From Lewinellaceae bacterium (GTDB lineage: Bacteria; Bacteroidota; Bacteroidia; Chitinophagales; Saprospiraceae), in the NCBI GenBank assembly GCA_016712415.1, contig JADJRC010000012.1, forward strand, positions 62,001 to 126,000: a DNA stretch of 64,000 bases, written 5' to 3'. Of the stretch, positions 53,751 to 62,462 are shown piece by piece (the first letter of the stretch is position 1; each line of letters opens with the position of its first letter). Made by a program: the position numbers and the translations under genes. The notes below the pieces were generated by a model, which was not told the origin of the DNA, searched no databases, and worked only from the letters and a program-made list of their open reading frames with translations.

Positions 53751-53987
53751 ATGGGCGAATTTAAATTTCAGGGCCTTCCTTCAGATGTACACCACTGTAC
53801 CAGCCACCGCGACGGTGAATGGATCACGTGGCGATGCCCTCTTTGCAATGGTTATGAACGCCGCCTCAATTGGAAAACCGGAAAAATGCAGGTAACCCGA
53901 AACGGGTCGACTGCCCAGCACACCGGTTTTAGCAATCGCGAGCAGAATCTGGAGGCCTTGCAACAATTAAACGGGCGTCATAACTGA
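53751..53987 (+). CDS. Small Cys-pair protein of unknown function
   Basis: 78 residues from ATG 53751. The central WRCPLCNGYERRLNWKTGKM has a CxxC pair typical of small zinc-ribbon or rubredoxin-like proteins; a second CxxC is not obvious, though HHC occurs near residue 15. The C-terminal part is hydrophilic (TGFSNREQNLEALQQL). I do not recognise the family. It shares its stop region with the convergent coiled-coil gene (TGATCA: TGA of this gene, TCA of the other). Being part of the SARP neighbourhood suggests a shared role. Confidence 0.6.
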   Translation: MGEFKFQGLPSDVHHCTSHRDGEWITWRCPLCNGYERRLNWKTGKMQVTRNGSTAQHTGFSNREQNLEALQQLNGRHN

Positions 53988-54824
53988 TCAGGATTTATGT
54001 CGCAAAGTCTCTCGCAGCTGTTGTAGCAGCCGGGATGAGGATTGTTCTTCAGCGGTTTCCTGTTTAACCATTGCGGTTTCCTGTCTTGATTTTTGCCCGG
54101 TCCAGCCGGGCATATTGGCTGTTTTTCTCTGCACCTGAGTCGCGGATTGTGGGCTAGCGGGCCGGAGGAAAGATTTGCCTTTGTTTTTCGATAACGGGGA
54201 CTGCGCTTCAGGTATACTCCCTTTCAGGGTTTCGCCGGTGTATTGTTTCTTGAGGCGCTGCAATAGTGCGGATTTGGAATCGGTGGCTTCTTCCGGTGGG
54301 ACAAGCCTGACTTTGTGTTCCTTTTCGGCAACGTTGTCCCGGGTTTGAGGTGTGGAAGGCACAACCTCTGGTGGTGGTGGCGTGTCCTTTGTCGCCTCCG
54401 ATGCCTGGTCTGCCGGCAATGCCGTTGCTTTCGCTGTTTCTGCGGGTCTGCCCTTTTTATTCGGACTTGTTTCTTCCTGTAAATAACGGCCGATAAATCC
54501 ACTGATGGACTCGCTGCCCTCCCCTTCAAAGGATTTGTTTTGGCGGGAGGGAAGGTGTTCGATAATTCCTTTCAAGGGGCTCTCTTCCGAGGTGCGGTAA
54601 TAGTCGATCCGGAAAGATATCTTACTGGCAGACAGCGCCTCGTCGGTGAGCTCATGCCGGGGGTCTTCGACTTTTTTGCGGCAATCTTTGAGATCGCCTT
54701 CCAGCACCTTGATTTTTTCCGAAAGTCGCTCTTCCTGCTCGATCGCACGGTCGAGCAATTTAAGGATTTGCTCTTTGGTCCGCTTATCCCTTGTTTCGAT
54801 GTTACGTTTATTTTTTGCTGACAT
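53988..54824 (-). CDS. Coiled-coil/disordered protein of unknown function
   Basis: 278 residues from the ATG at 54822-54824 (MSAKNKRNIET). The N-terminal ~70 residues form a charged coiled coil (EQILKLLDRAIEQEERLSEKI and KVLEGDLKDCRKKVED). The rest is low-complexity and rich in Pro, Ser, Thr, Lys and Gln, hence probably disordered, apart from SALLQRLKKQYTG and the C-terminal SSRLLQQLRETLRHKS, two similar amphipathic helices. I recognise no family. It is the downstream gene of a minus-strand pair with the 170-residue protein, after a terminator, and probably has its own promoter. Confidence 0.6.
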   Translation of the reverse strand: MSAKNKRNIETRDKRTKEQILKLLDRAIEQEERLSEKIKVLEGDLKDCRKKVEDPRHELTDEALSASKISFRIDYYRTSEESPLKGIIEHLPSRQNKSFEGEGSESISGFIGRYLQEETSPNKKGRPAETAKATALPADQASEATKDTPPPPEVVPSTPQTRDNVAEKEHKVRLVPPEEATDSKSALLQRLKKQYTGETLKGSIPEAQSPLSKNKGKSFLRPASPQSATQVQRKTANMPGWTGQKSRQETAMVKQETAEEQSSSRLLQQLRETLRHKS

Positions 54825-54852
54825 GGTCCTTGGTATTTGAAGGTAAAGGATT

Positions 54853-54890
54853 GAAAAAGCCGCCCTCCCGGGAAGGGCAGGACGGCTTTT
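54853..54890 (-). terminator. Terminator downstream of the 170-residue gene
   Basis: AAAAGCCG pairs with CGGCTTTT, and CCCT with AGGG inside it. Reading the minus strand, the hairpin ends in a T-run (A-run 54853-54857 on the plus strand). It lies 32 bases beyond the stop at 54922. Confidence 0.75.
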
Positions 54891-54921
54891 CCGTTCAGGT
54901 ACAACTAACCGTTCGTCGGTT

Positions 54922-55434
54922 TTAGTGCTCCTGGTAGAAGTTGATCTTGCCGAATTCGGCAAAGGCAGCCAGGAAGCAAGGCGTGTCGTCTCCTGCCGGG
55001 TGCAGCAGGCGCAGTACGGCGACCACGTCGTAAACGCCTTCCGGGATCGTGTTGGGCGGGATAGACACCGTCGTGGAGGTCGGGGCGCCGACGCCGGGGT
55101 ACGAAACCTCGTCCGGTGCTACAAGGTCGCCACTGCCGTAGTTCAACGTAGCAATGCCGTTTGCGCCAAGATCAAAGTCAAGCGGGCCGTACCTTTCCAT
55201 GAACACTTCGATTCTCCACCGGAAATTGGGGTTGAATGCGTGGGCAAACATCCCTTTTACGGTCCACTCGAATACGAAATCCACACGCTGGTCGGTCTGG
55301 ATGAGTCTTTTTTCGAGTACGTTACCCAGGGTAAAGCCGCCGCCGGAACCGAATTCAATCAGGTTTCCAGCTTTTCCTACACCTTTGAGATCAAAAATGC
55401 CGTCAAGGGTCAATTCAGAAATGAGATTAGGCAT
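54922..55434 (-). CDS. 170-residue beta-rich protein of unknown function
   Basis: 170 residues, no signal peptide. It looks like an Ig-like or beta-sandwich domain: DFVFEWTVKGMFAHAFN, FRWRIEVFMERYGPLDFDL, TVSIPPNTIPEGVYDVVAVLRL and the C-terminal FAEFGKINFYQEH. I do not recognise a family. Without a signal peptide it is cytoplasmic or exported by another route. It is isolated by a terminator, and its start is 317 bases from the divergent fabI. The sequence ACAAAGTAA at about 55561-55568 on the plus strand is close to, but not exactly, a minus-strand promoter. Confidence 0.65.
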   Translation of the reverse strand: MPNLISELTLDGIFDLKGVGKAGNLIEFGSGGGFTLGNVLEKRLIQTDQRVDFVFEWTVKGMFAHAFNPNFRWRIEVFMERYGPLDFDLGANGIATLNYGSGDLVAPDEVSYPGVGAPTSTTVSIPPNTIPEGVYDVVAVLRLLHPAGDDTPCFLAAFAEFGKINFYQEH

Positions 55435-55751
55435 GGTATGTAAGTTTTGTTAGGAAGCACTCGGTCGGTATCAAGTTCAACTGAGGCGTTCTTTTCCCCG
55501 ATACCGATGGGCACTCACCCGGTTTTTTGCTGTAGAACCTTTTTCGTGCTGAACTTGATACAAAGTAACAGGGGGGTAGATTAAACCCCGGTAAACGATC
55601 AATCATCTGATAATTAAAATGCAACTAAAATCCGGGAAAAGTGCCGGACAGGGCATATTTACACGTGTATTGACCAAAAAACACTGTAAAATTTTCCTCC
55701 AACAAGCCCTTTTCTATCTTTGCCGCCTGAAACTTCAACCGCTCTCAACAC
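55435..55751. other. Divergent promoter region before fabI
   Basis: 317 bases between two divergent genes. The fabI -7 element is at 55715-55722; apart from that I see no ORF, repeat or hairpin. Confidence 0.5.
55715..55722 (+). promoter_or_regulatory. Putative -7 element (TATCTTTG) of fabI
   Basis: TATCTTTG matches TAnnTTTG, 29 bases upstream of the ATG at 55752. Confidence 0.45.
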
Positions 55752-56549
55752 ATGACAAATATTCTTGCCGGTAAAAAAGGAATCATCTTCGGAGCACTCG
55801 ACAGCCAGAGCATTGCCTGGAAGGTCGCAGAACGCTGCGTGGAAGAAGGCGCACAGATCGTGCTGACCAATGCACCCGTCGCCATGCGCATGGGCGAGAT
55901 CAATACCCTGGCGGAAAAATGCAAGGCGCCGGTAATTCCGGCTGACGCCACTTCCCTGGAAGACATGGAAAACCTGTTCCGGAAAAGTATGGAGCACTTT
56001 GGCGGGAAAGTCGACTTTGTCCTCCACTCCATCGGTATGTCCGTCAATGTCCGGAAAGGCAAGTCCTATACCGACCTGAACTACGACTGGATGCAAAAAA
56101 CATTCGATGTGAGCGCCATCTCCTTCCACAAGATGATGCAAACCATGTGGAAACTCGACGCGATCAACGATTGGGGCAGCATCGTGGCGCTGAGTTACAT
56201 CGCTGCCCAACGGGTATTTCCCGATTATTCCGAAATGGCTGAATCAAAGGCGCTGCTTGAATCTTTTGCCCGCAGTTTCGGCTACCACTTCGGAACGGCC
56301 AAAAAAGTGCGTGTCAACAGCATCTCCCAGTCGCCTACCATGACTACCGCAGGCCAGGGGGTAAAAGGGTTCCACGAATTTTTTAATTATGCCGACAAGA
56401 TGTCGCCGCTTGGCAACGCGCCGGCAGAGGATTGCGCCAACTACTGTGTGGCCTTGTTCAGCGACATGACCCGTTTTGTAACGATGCAAAACCTGTTTCA
56501 CGACGGCGGGTTCTCGACAATGGGTATGAACCCTGCGTTGGTGAAGTAG
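55752..56549 (+). CDS. fabI: Enoyl-[acyl-carrier-protein] reductase (NADH)
   Basis: Reduces trans-2-enoyl-ACP in the last step of the type II fatty acid elongation cycle. 265 residues. The Rossmann start GIIFGALDSQSIAWKVAERC with the FabI-type SQSIAW pattern, FVLHSIGMS, and the active-site pair in YSEMAESK (Y-x6-K) are visible. C-terminal FFNYADKMSPLGNAP and NLFHDGGFSTMGM are also FabI landmarks. Cytoplasmic and essential in most bacteria without FabK/FabL/FabV. It stands alone, followed by a strong hairpin at 56557-56632. Confidence 0.93.
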   Translation: MTNILAGKKGIIFGALDSQSIAWKVAERCVEEGAQIVLTNAPVAMRMGEINTLAEKCKAPVIPADATSLEDMENLFRKSMEHFGGKVDFVLHSIGMSVNVRKGKSYTDLNYDWMQKTFDVSAISFHKMMQTMWKLDAINDWGSIVALSYIAAQRVFPDYSEMAESKALLESFARSFGYHFGTAKKVRVNSISQSPTMTTAGQGVKGFHEFFNYADKMSPLGNAPAEDCANYCVALFSDMTRFVTMQNLFHDGGFSTMGMNPALVK

Positions 56550-56556
56550 GGGGTGG

Positions 56557-56632
56557 GGGGTATGGCCGGCTGAAGCCGGCGGTACCCACGGTACCTGGCC
56601 CGGTACCGCCGGCTTCAGCCGGCGCATACCCC
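56557..56632. repeat. Large near-perfect palindrome after fabI
   Basis: Left arm 56557-56586 and right arm 56602-56632 share GCCGGCTGAAGCCGGC and flanks, with one extra base on the right. The arms pair nearly perfectly around a loop of about 15 bases. Each arm contains an internal palindrome (CCGGCTGAAGCCGG). No T-run follows. Confidence 0.9.
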
Positions 56633-56805
56633 GACAGTAACAGTATTTGAGGAGGACGGGCAACGCGATGTTCGCCTGGAGCGTTTTTGAATAAATTCAT
56701 CCTGTTTTGGCAAACAACGACAAGCATCATGCGCGATCCGGATTTCCGGGGTCTTTCCGGCTCCGGAAATCCTGCTTTTTGCCCCGATCCCGGCGCTGGC
56801 GGCTC

Positions 56806-58764
56806 ATGCCTGGGCTGCTGTTGATCGTCTGCGGCTTCCTTACCCACGATGTGCATGCCCAGTTGCCCGTTGCTGCCAGCAGCACCAGCCAGGTGATCGA
56901 GCAGGACTCCATGCCACTGTTGTTCACTTTTGCGCTGATGCCCGAGCGGGCATTTCCGGGCGACGATACCTTGCCCGACCGCAATTTTCGCATGTACGAC
57001 CCGGTACGAAGGCAGCAGATCGATTGGGGGCATTTGGGCAACCTCGGCTCTGCGGCGCGCCCCCTGCTGTTTGAAACGCGACACCGCCGGGGTTTCGATA
57101 CGGGGGTACACGCTTTTGATTTGTACAACCTGCAACCGGACGACCTGCAGTTTTACAGAAACCGGCGGTCGTTTAGTGAGGTGTTTTTTTCCCAGGGGCG
57201 CACCCAGTTCGACGGGATGCTCAATGCGCGCTTCGCACGCACCTTTGAAGGCGGCGCCAATTTTTCGCTCGATTACCGGTCCATCAATAACCTCGGGGCG
57301 TACCGGTACCAGCGCGACAAACACAATGCCCTGACATTTGGCGTCTGGCTGCCTGTCGGTACCCGTTACGACGGCTTCCTCATCTTTGCCAAAAATGTAA
57401 ACCGGCAGCAGGAGAACGGCGGTATCGAGACCGATACTATTTTTGGCAAGGAGTCCTTCTCCGGCCCCATCAGCGCCCCGATCCGGTTGCCCGACCAGCA
57501 GGCCCTGACCCGTTTGGCCGACCAGACCCTGCAACTCACGCAGCACCTTAAATTTACAGGCGGCAGCGAACAAGGCAAGCGAGCCCTGCGCGCTACCCAC
57601 AGCATCGCGTGGACCAAACAGGATTTTAAGTTTGCCGATGCCGGGCTGAAAGCCGACTCTCTTTTCTTCGATACTTTTCTGGTCGACCTGCGTGGTATCC
57701 GGCATTTTACCTCCCTGAACAGGATTGAAAACGCCTTTACCATCAGCACCTTTAAGGCAAAAACCAGGGGACGACCTTCGGATATACTCGCCGTGGGTCT
57801 GACGCATGCGTTCTTCGACCTGAACCAGGAGCCGCGGGATTCTGCGTTTTCCAACCTTTTTCTCACGGGAAATATCGGTATCACACCTTCAGACCGGTTT
57901 GCCTTTGTAGCGCAGGGCGAATTGGGGGTACTTGCCAATTTTGGAGAATACCACCTGAACGCCGAACTGGCATTGGGCTTTGGAAAGGTCGGACGCCTCC
58001 GCCTCGGTGTGCTGAGCCAGCGATACCCACCTTCCCTGCTCCACTACCGCTTGTTTGTCAGCAAGCGACTGATCTGGAGCAACGACTTTGAAAAACCGGT
58101 GGAAAACACACTTTTTGCAACATACGCACTTCCACTCGCCGGCCTCGAACTGACGGCCCGAACCCATCTGCTCAATAATTACCTGTATTTCAATCAGAAA
58201 GGTGTTGCCGTACAAACAGGCGCCTCCGTACAGGTTGCGCAGTTCATCATTTCGGAAAATATCAGGCTCGGCCACCTGCACTTCGACAATACGGTGGCCC
58301 TCCAGCAATCCAACCGCTCCGATGTGTTGCGACTGCCGCGCTGGTTCACCAAAAACAGCCTCTACTTTTCCGGCCTGTTGTTCAAAAAACGCCTGCTGAT
58401 CGATGCCGGTGTTGATTTTAGGATGAACGGCGAATTTCGCCCCGACGGATATCAACCGGTCTCCTGGCAATTCCACCTGCAGGATTCCTTCACGCAGAAG
58501 CCATACCCCTGGATAGACCTGTTTGCGGCATTCAAGGTCCAGTCATTCCGGTTTTTTATTCGTTACGAAAACCTGTCCACCATGTGGGACAATACCAAGG
58601 TGGTTTACCAGACGGCGCGGTATCCGCAGCCCTTCGGCGCAATCCGCTTCGGGATATCCTGGCGCTTTATGGACAGCAACAAGGAGGCGCCGGGACAGAC
58701 TCCGTCTGCGCCACCGGCTGGTGTCGGTTCCGGCGGACCGCCATCGGGTACCCTCAGACAGTGA
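56806..58764 (+). CDS. Porin_10-type outer membrane beta-barrel protein
   Basis: 652 residues from ATG 56806, chosen because it precedes a signal peptide (MPGLLLIVCGFLTHDVHA); an in-frame TTG at 56707 would add 33 residues before it. Bacteroidota putative porins of this kind share an N-terminal YDPVRRQQIDWGHLGNLG stretch, GFDTGVHAFDLYNLQPDDLQFY, and a long run of beta strands (EVFFSQGRTQFDGMLNARFAR, NFSLDYRSINNLGAYRYQ). The C-terminal strand FGAIRFGISWRF is aromatic-ended, and a proline-rich tail follows. Substrate unknown. Confidence 0.8.
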   Translation: MPGLLLIVCGFLTHDVHAQLPVAASSTSQVIEQDSMPLLFTFALMPERAFPGDDTLPDRNFRMYDPVRRQQIDWGHLGNLGSAARPLLFETRHRRGFDTGVHAFDLYNLQPDDLQFYRNRRSFSEVFFSQGRTQFDGMLNARFARTFEGGANFSLDYRSINNLGAYRYQRDKHNALTFGVWLPVGTRYDGFLIFAKNVNRQQENGGIETDTIFGKESFSGPISAPIRLPDQQALTRLADQTLQLTQHLKFTGGSEQGKRALRATHSIAWTKQDFKFADAGLKADSLFFDTFLVDLRGIRHFTSLNRIENAFTISTFKAKTRGRPSDILAVGLTHAFFDLNQEPRDSAFSNLFLTGNIGITPSDRFAFVAQGELGVLANFGEYHLNAELALGFGKVGRLRLGVLSQRYPPSLLHYRLFVSKRLIWSNDFEKPVENTLFATYALPLAGLELTARTHLLNNYLYFNQKGVAVQTGASVQVAQFIISENIRLGHLHFDNTVALQQSNRSDVLRLPRWFTKNSLYFSGLLFKKRLLIDAGVDFRMNGEFRPDGYQPVSWQFHLQDSFTQKPYPWIDLFAAFKVQSFRFFIRYENLSTMWDNTKVVYQTARYPQPFGAIRFGISWRFMDSNKEAPGQTPSAPPAGVGSGGPPSGTLRQ

Positions 58765-58973
58765 GATTTCTTTTTGCTTCGTCGACGTAGCGCCCCTGCT
58801 TTGCGGTGGGCAAGGAAGTGACAGCAATGCAATATCTTGGAAACCGTTTCGCCAGGGGTTTCTTAAACATTTTGATTTTTTTAACCTTTTTGCAGGCAAC
58901 TTGTAGGCCGGGTGCTATGTCTGCAATAGACATTATTTTCTACCAAACCAATCCATGACTTTCTGCCTAATTT

Positions 58974-61382
58974 ATGAAACGACCAACTTTACTCTTTGCC
59001 CTGCTATTTTCCGCGTTCACTCTTTTTTCGCAGGCTACCATTTCCGGTAAAATAACCGATGATAAAAACCAGCCGCTTGCTTATGCCAGCATTGCGCTGG
59101 TGGGGGCTCAGGACTCCCAGATGATCAAAGGGGCCCTGACCGATGCTTCCGGGACATTCTCCATTGCCGGTGCGCGCCCCGGAACGTACCGGATACTGGC
59201 AACACTGATCGGCTTTGAAAACCAGTTTACGGATGTTTTCACGATCCAGCCTGACAGCAGGAATGTCAGTGTCGACATTACCCTCCGGGTGGCAGAAAAT
59301 ATGCTGGGTGAAGCGCTTGTCGTGGCCAAACGCCCGCTTTTCGAGCAAAAGGCCGATCGCCTGATCATGAATGTATCGGATAGCCCGGTGGCCAGCGGCG
59401 GATCTGCCCTGGAGATGCTGCAAAAGATACCCGGTGTGCTTATCGTCCAGGACCGGGTGACACTGGCAGGCAGCAACAGCGTACAGATTTGGATAGACGG
59501 CAAACCTTCGCAGTATGCGGATATGAACGCCGTATTGCGCGACATGCCGGGCGACCAGATCGACCGCATCGAACTGATTACCCAGCCGGGCGCCAAATAC
59601 GACGCTGCCGGCGGTTCGATCATCAATATTATTCTGAAACGCAATGCCAACCTCGGCTTCACGGGGACGGCTGCCCTGACTGCCGGCGGGAGCGTGTACG
59701 ACCAGACGGAAGCAGGTACGGATGACCGGTTTTACCACCGCCTGAACCCTTCCGTTTCGCTCAACTACCGCAAAGACCGGTGGAACCTGTTCGGTTCGTA
59801 CAGTTTTTTGAACCGCACATCGTTTTCCGTGATCAATGTGGAGCGTTTTATCGGGGCGGAGACGTACATCCAGCGCAACTATAACCCTTCCGATTGGAAT
59901 ATCCACAACTATCGCTTCGGCGCCGATTTTTTTGCTACTTCCAAAACGACGGTGGGTGTACTGCTGCGGGGCTTCAACCGCAGCGGCGAGAGCAGGGCCC
60001 TCAATGTAACCGATGTTTTTGACCAGACACAAACCCAGCAAATCGGTTCTTTTACCACGCAAAACACCACGCAATCCGACCGCTCGAATCTTCTGGGCAA
60101 TGTTAACCTGAAACACGAGTTCAACGCCACGACAGGCCACACCCTTAATGTTGACTTTGACTACAGCGAGTACGATATCAGCAATATCAGTTACCTCAAT
60201 ATTTTCCAGAATGAACCCAACAGTCCGGAGTCGCGGTCGGAACAAAATCTGCGGCAGCCCATTAATATTTACGTGGGACAGGTGGATTATACGCTTCCGC
60301 TGGATTCGACTTTTAAAATTGAAACGGGCGCCAAGGCGAGTTTTGCCACTATCGACAACGACCTGAATTTTCTTCGGGGCGGCACGGTCGACCCGCTGCA
60401 GTCCAACGACTTTCTGTACAAGGAAAACATTAACGCGGGTTATATCAACCTGTCGAAAAAACTGACGCGTTTCGATCTTATCGCCGGCCTGCGTGCCGAA
60501 CAGACTATCGTTACAGGTGAAACCGGCAGCGACCGCGTGCTCGACCGCAACTACCTGCAATGGTTTCCGAGCGCCAGCGCCCTGTACCATGTAGACAAAC
60601 ACTTCGCCCTGCAATCGTCGTACAGCCGTCGGGTGAACCGTCCGGGCTTCCAACAGCAAAATCCGTTTGCATTTTTTATCGATTCGCTTACCTACCAGCA
60701 GGGCAACCCGCAGTTGCGTCCGGAAATTGGCAATAATATGCAACTGGCGTTTACGTACGACAACCAGCCGTTTATTCGTATTTCATACGGCAAGACTTCA
60801 GATGTAATTATTGAAAATGCGCCGCGGCTGGAGGGCACGCGCACCTTCACCACATCGGCCAACCTGGCGCAGTACGAACGCTGGGCCTTCGAACTGAACT
60901 TCCCGCTGAAATATAAAAATATCATCGACGGCTTCGGCGGCAACCAGTTTATCCTCAACTCCTATGATGCGGAGTATCTGGATACCCGTTATACACGCAA
61001 AAAATGGAACTGGCTGGCTTACTGGCAAGTCAACGTCAGCCTGCCGGCGGACTTTAAACTCGAACTCGGCGGTTGGTATATGACCAAATTCCTGGAAGAG
61101 TTCTTTGATATTCGTTCGATGGGCGGCCTTAATTTCGGTGTTTCCAAGACGTTTTGGGACAAACGGGGGAGGGTCTCGCTATCGTTCAACGATATCCTGT
61201 ACACCCAGAACTCGAATGTTCGGGTGGATTATTCTGATATAGTGGTCAACTTTTTCCAGCGCAACGACTCCCGCAATGCACGCCTCACGTTCAGTTACCG
61301 TTTCGGGAATACCGAACTCAAAGGCGCTCGTCGCCGTTCGACCGGTTCGGATGACGAAACCTCGCGTGTGAAGGTGGAATAG
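58974..61382 (+). CDS. TonB-dependent receptor-like outer membrane protein with CarboxypepD-like N-terminus
   Basis: 802 residues. Signal peptide (LLFALLFSAFTLFSQA), then a carboxypeptidase-regulatory-like domain at about 25-105 (ISGKITDDKNQPLAYASIAL, GTYRILATLIGFENQF), then a plug-like region at about 115-215 (MLQKIPGVLIVQDRV, IWIDGKPSQYADMNAVLRDM, EDRIELITQPGAKYDAAGGSI-type sequence). The rest is an OMP_b-brl_3-type barrel: SLNYRKDRWNLFGSYSF, QQGNPQLRPEIGNNMQLAF and the C-terminal ARLTFSYRFGN. Such proteins often lack SusD partners; none is adjacent, so the substrate is unknown. Confidence 0.88.
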   Translation: MKRPTLLFALLFSAFTLFSQATISGKITDDKNQPLAYASIALVGAQDSQMIKGALTDASGTFSIAGARPGTYRILATLIGFENQFTDVFTIQPDSRNVSVDITLRVAENMLGEALVVAKRPLFEQKADRLIMNVSDSPVASGGSALEMLQKIPGVLIVQDRVTLAGSNSVQIWIDGKPSQYADMNAVLRDMPGDQIDRIELITQPGAKYDAAGGSIINIILKRNANLGFTGTAALTAGGSVYDQTEAGTDDRFYHRLNPSVSLNYRKDRWNLFGSYSFLNRTSFSVINVERFIGAETYIQRNYNPSDWNIHNYRFGADFFATSKTTVGVLLRGFNRSGESRALNVTDVFDQTQTQQIGSFTTQNTTQSDRSNLLGNVNLKHEFNATTGHTLNVDFDYSEYDISNISYLNIFQNEPNSPESRSEQNLRQPINIYVGQVDYTLPLDSTFKIETGAKASFATIDNDLNFLRGGTVDPLQSNDFLYKENINAGYINLSKKLTRFDLIAGLRAEQTIVTGETGSDRVLDRNYLQWFPSASALYHVDKHFALQSSYSRRVNRPGFQQQNPFAFFIDSLTYQQGNPQLRPEIGNNMQLAFTYDNQPFIRISYGKTSDVIIENAPRLEGTRTFTTSANLAQYERWAFELNFPLKYKNIIDGFGGNQFILNSYDAEYLDTRYTRKKWNWLAYWQVNVSLPADFKLELGGWYMTKFLEEFFDIRSMGGLNFGVSKTFWDKRGRVSLSFNDILYTQNSNVRVDYSDIVVNFFQRNDSRNARLTFSYRFGNTELKGARRRSTGSDDETSRVKVE

Positions 61383-61383
61383 G

Positions 61384-62430
61384 TCACTGCTCTTTCAGAA
61401 TCGCTTCCACATCTGCAAGCAGTTTCTTGCCTTCCGGCGAAAATTTTGCCGTGTAGGTCGGACTGCTTTTGCCGATCATGACAAAGGAAAAATTATCGGC
61501 CAGCACTTCGTCGGGGTGGATGATGTAGCCGGTGTTGTCCTTGATCTGGCGGAAAAAATCGGGCAACTCGTCCAGTTTGAGCGTGCTGCTGTAGCCGTCG
61601 TCTTTGGTAATGACCTCCCAGGCGCCTTCGCCTGAAGGTTTAATCTGGAAAAGGTTGAACTCCAGGTAGCCGAAGAACTCGCTTTGGCCTGCCTTGGCTC
61701 CAACATTATTGGAATAGATAATCGGAACGGCCTCGATTTGGGTGTTGTCAGCCGTGGTCAGGGTGATTTTTTGTCCGAAATCCACACCATCGGGATTGTA
61801 CAGCACGCGGGAAGAAAGTCCACCCGGAATAAGCAGTTTCTCCAGCCCGATATGCTGAAAGCCGATAAGGCTGTACAGTTTAGCGCTTTTGGCGGGGTTC
61901 AGTCGGGAGTACACGTGAAACAGTTCGTGGTACATCGTGGAGGTGAAAGGATTCGTCTTGCGCGCTTCCAGTTCGTTTGCCGGGATGATAATACAGTTGT
62001 CGCGGGTATACCATACGCCGTCGCCATAGTGCCGGCCTTTTGTTTTGATCAGGATAAGCGTATCCGGAAAAATACCGGGGCTGACGCTGCTGGCGGTTTT
62101 GAAAACTTTCTTCATCACAGATTCCGTAAATTCCGCATCTGCAGCCGAGAAGTCTTCCACATCGCTTTTCAGGAACCCGATATAGCCCGGCAACATGGTT
62201 TCGCGCGTCTGACCGGTTTCCAGCGGTTGTTTCATCTGAATCGACATTTCGGATGCCGTCACGAGGTTGAAATAGTTGTCGTGCCGGTCGGTGGTGATTA
62301 CCGGTCCCGCAGCAGCGCTGTCGAGCAGGATAACCACATGGCCTTCATCAAGGCGCAAGGTGCGGGTGTGGGATTGCGCGTTGCAGCTGATGGATAAAGC
62401 GAAAAAGCAAAAAGCAAAGAAGTGTTTCAC
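61384..62430 (-). CDS. Secreted HExxH-motif protein (putative metallopeptidase)
   Basis: 348 residues with signal peptide MKHFFAFCFFALSISCNA. The motif STMYHELFHVYSRLNP contains HELFH (HExxH), the zinc-binding signature of zincins, at about residues 169-173. Nearby ARKTNPFTSTM and IGFQHIGLEKLL do not give a clear third ligand, although E-containing segments such as SEFFGYLEF follow. The rest has no family I recognise. It lies 32 bases downstream of the histidine kinase on the same strand and is convergent with the barrel gene, whose stop is one base away. It may be a secreted protease or a catalytically inactive relative. Confidence 0.65.
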   Translation of the reverse strand: MKHFFAFCFFALSISCNAQSHTRTLRLDEGHVVILLDSAAAGPVITTDRHDNYFNLVTASEMSIQMKQPLETGQTRETMLPGYIGFLKSDVEDFSAADAEFTESVMKKVFKTASSVSPGIFPDTLILIKTKGRHYGDGVWYTRDNCIIIPANELEARKTNPFTSTMYHELFHVYSRLNPAKSAKLYSLIGFQHIGLEKLLIPGGLSSRVLYNPDGVDFGQKITLTTADNTQIEAVPIIYSNNVGAKAGQSEFFGYLEFNLFQIKPSGEGAWEVITKDDGYSSTLKLDELPDFFRQIKDNTGYIIHPDEVLADNFSFVMIGKSSPTYTAKFSPEGKKLLADVEAILKEQ

Positions 62431-62462
62431 AAAAACAGCGTTTGACAGATCAAAAAATGGTA

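Noticed and set aside
56458..57807. Minus-strand frame of 449 residues
   Set aside because: Covers the porin gene and the fabI palindrome and has no recognisable protein features.
59004..60743. Long minus-strand frame of 579 residues
   Set aside because: It lies wholly antisense to the TonB-type barrel gene, which has clear motifs; the antisense product has no recognisable fold.
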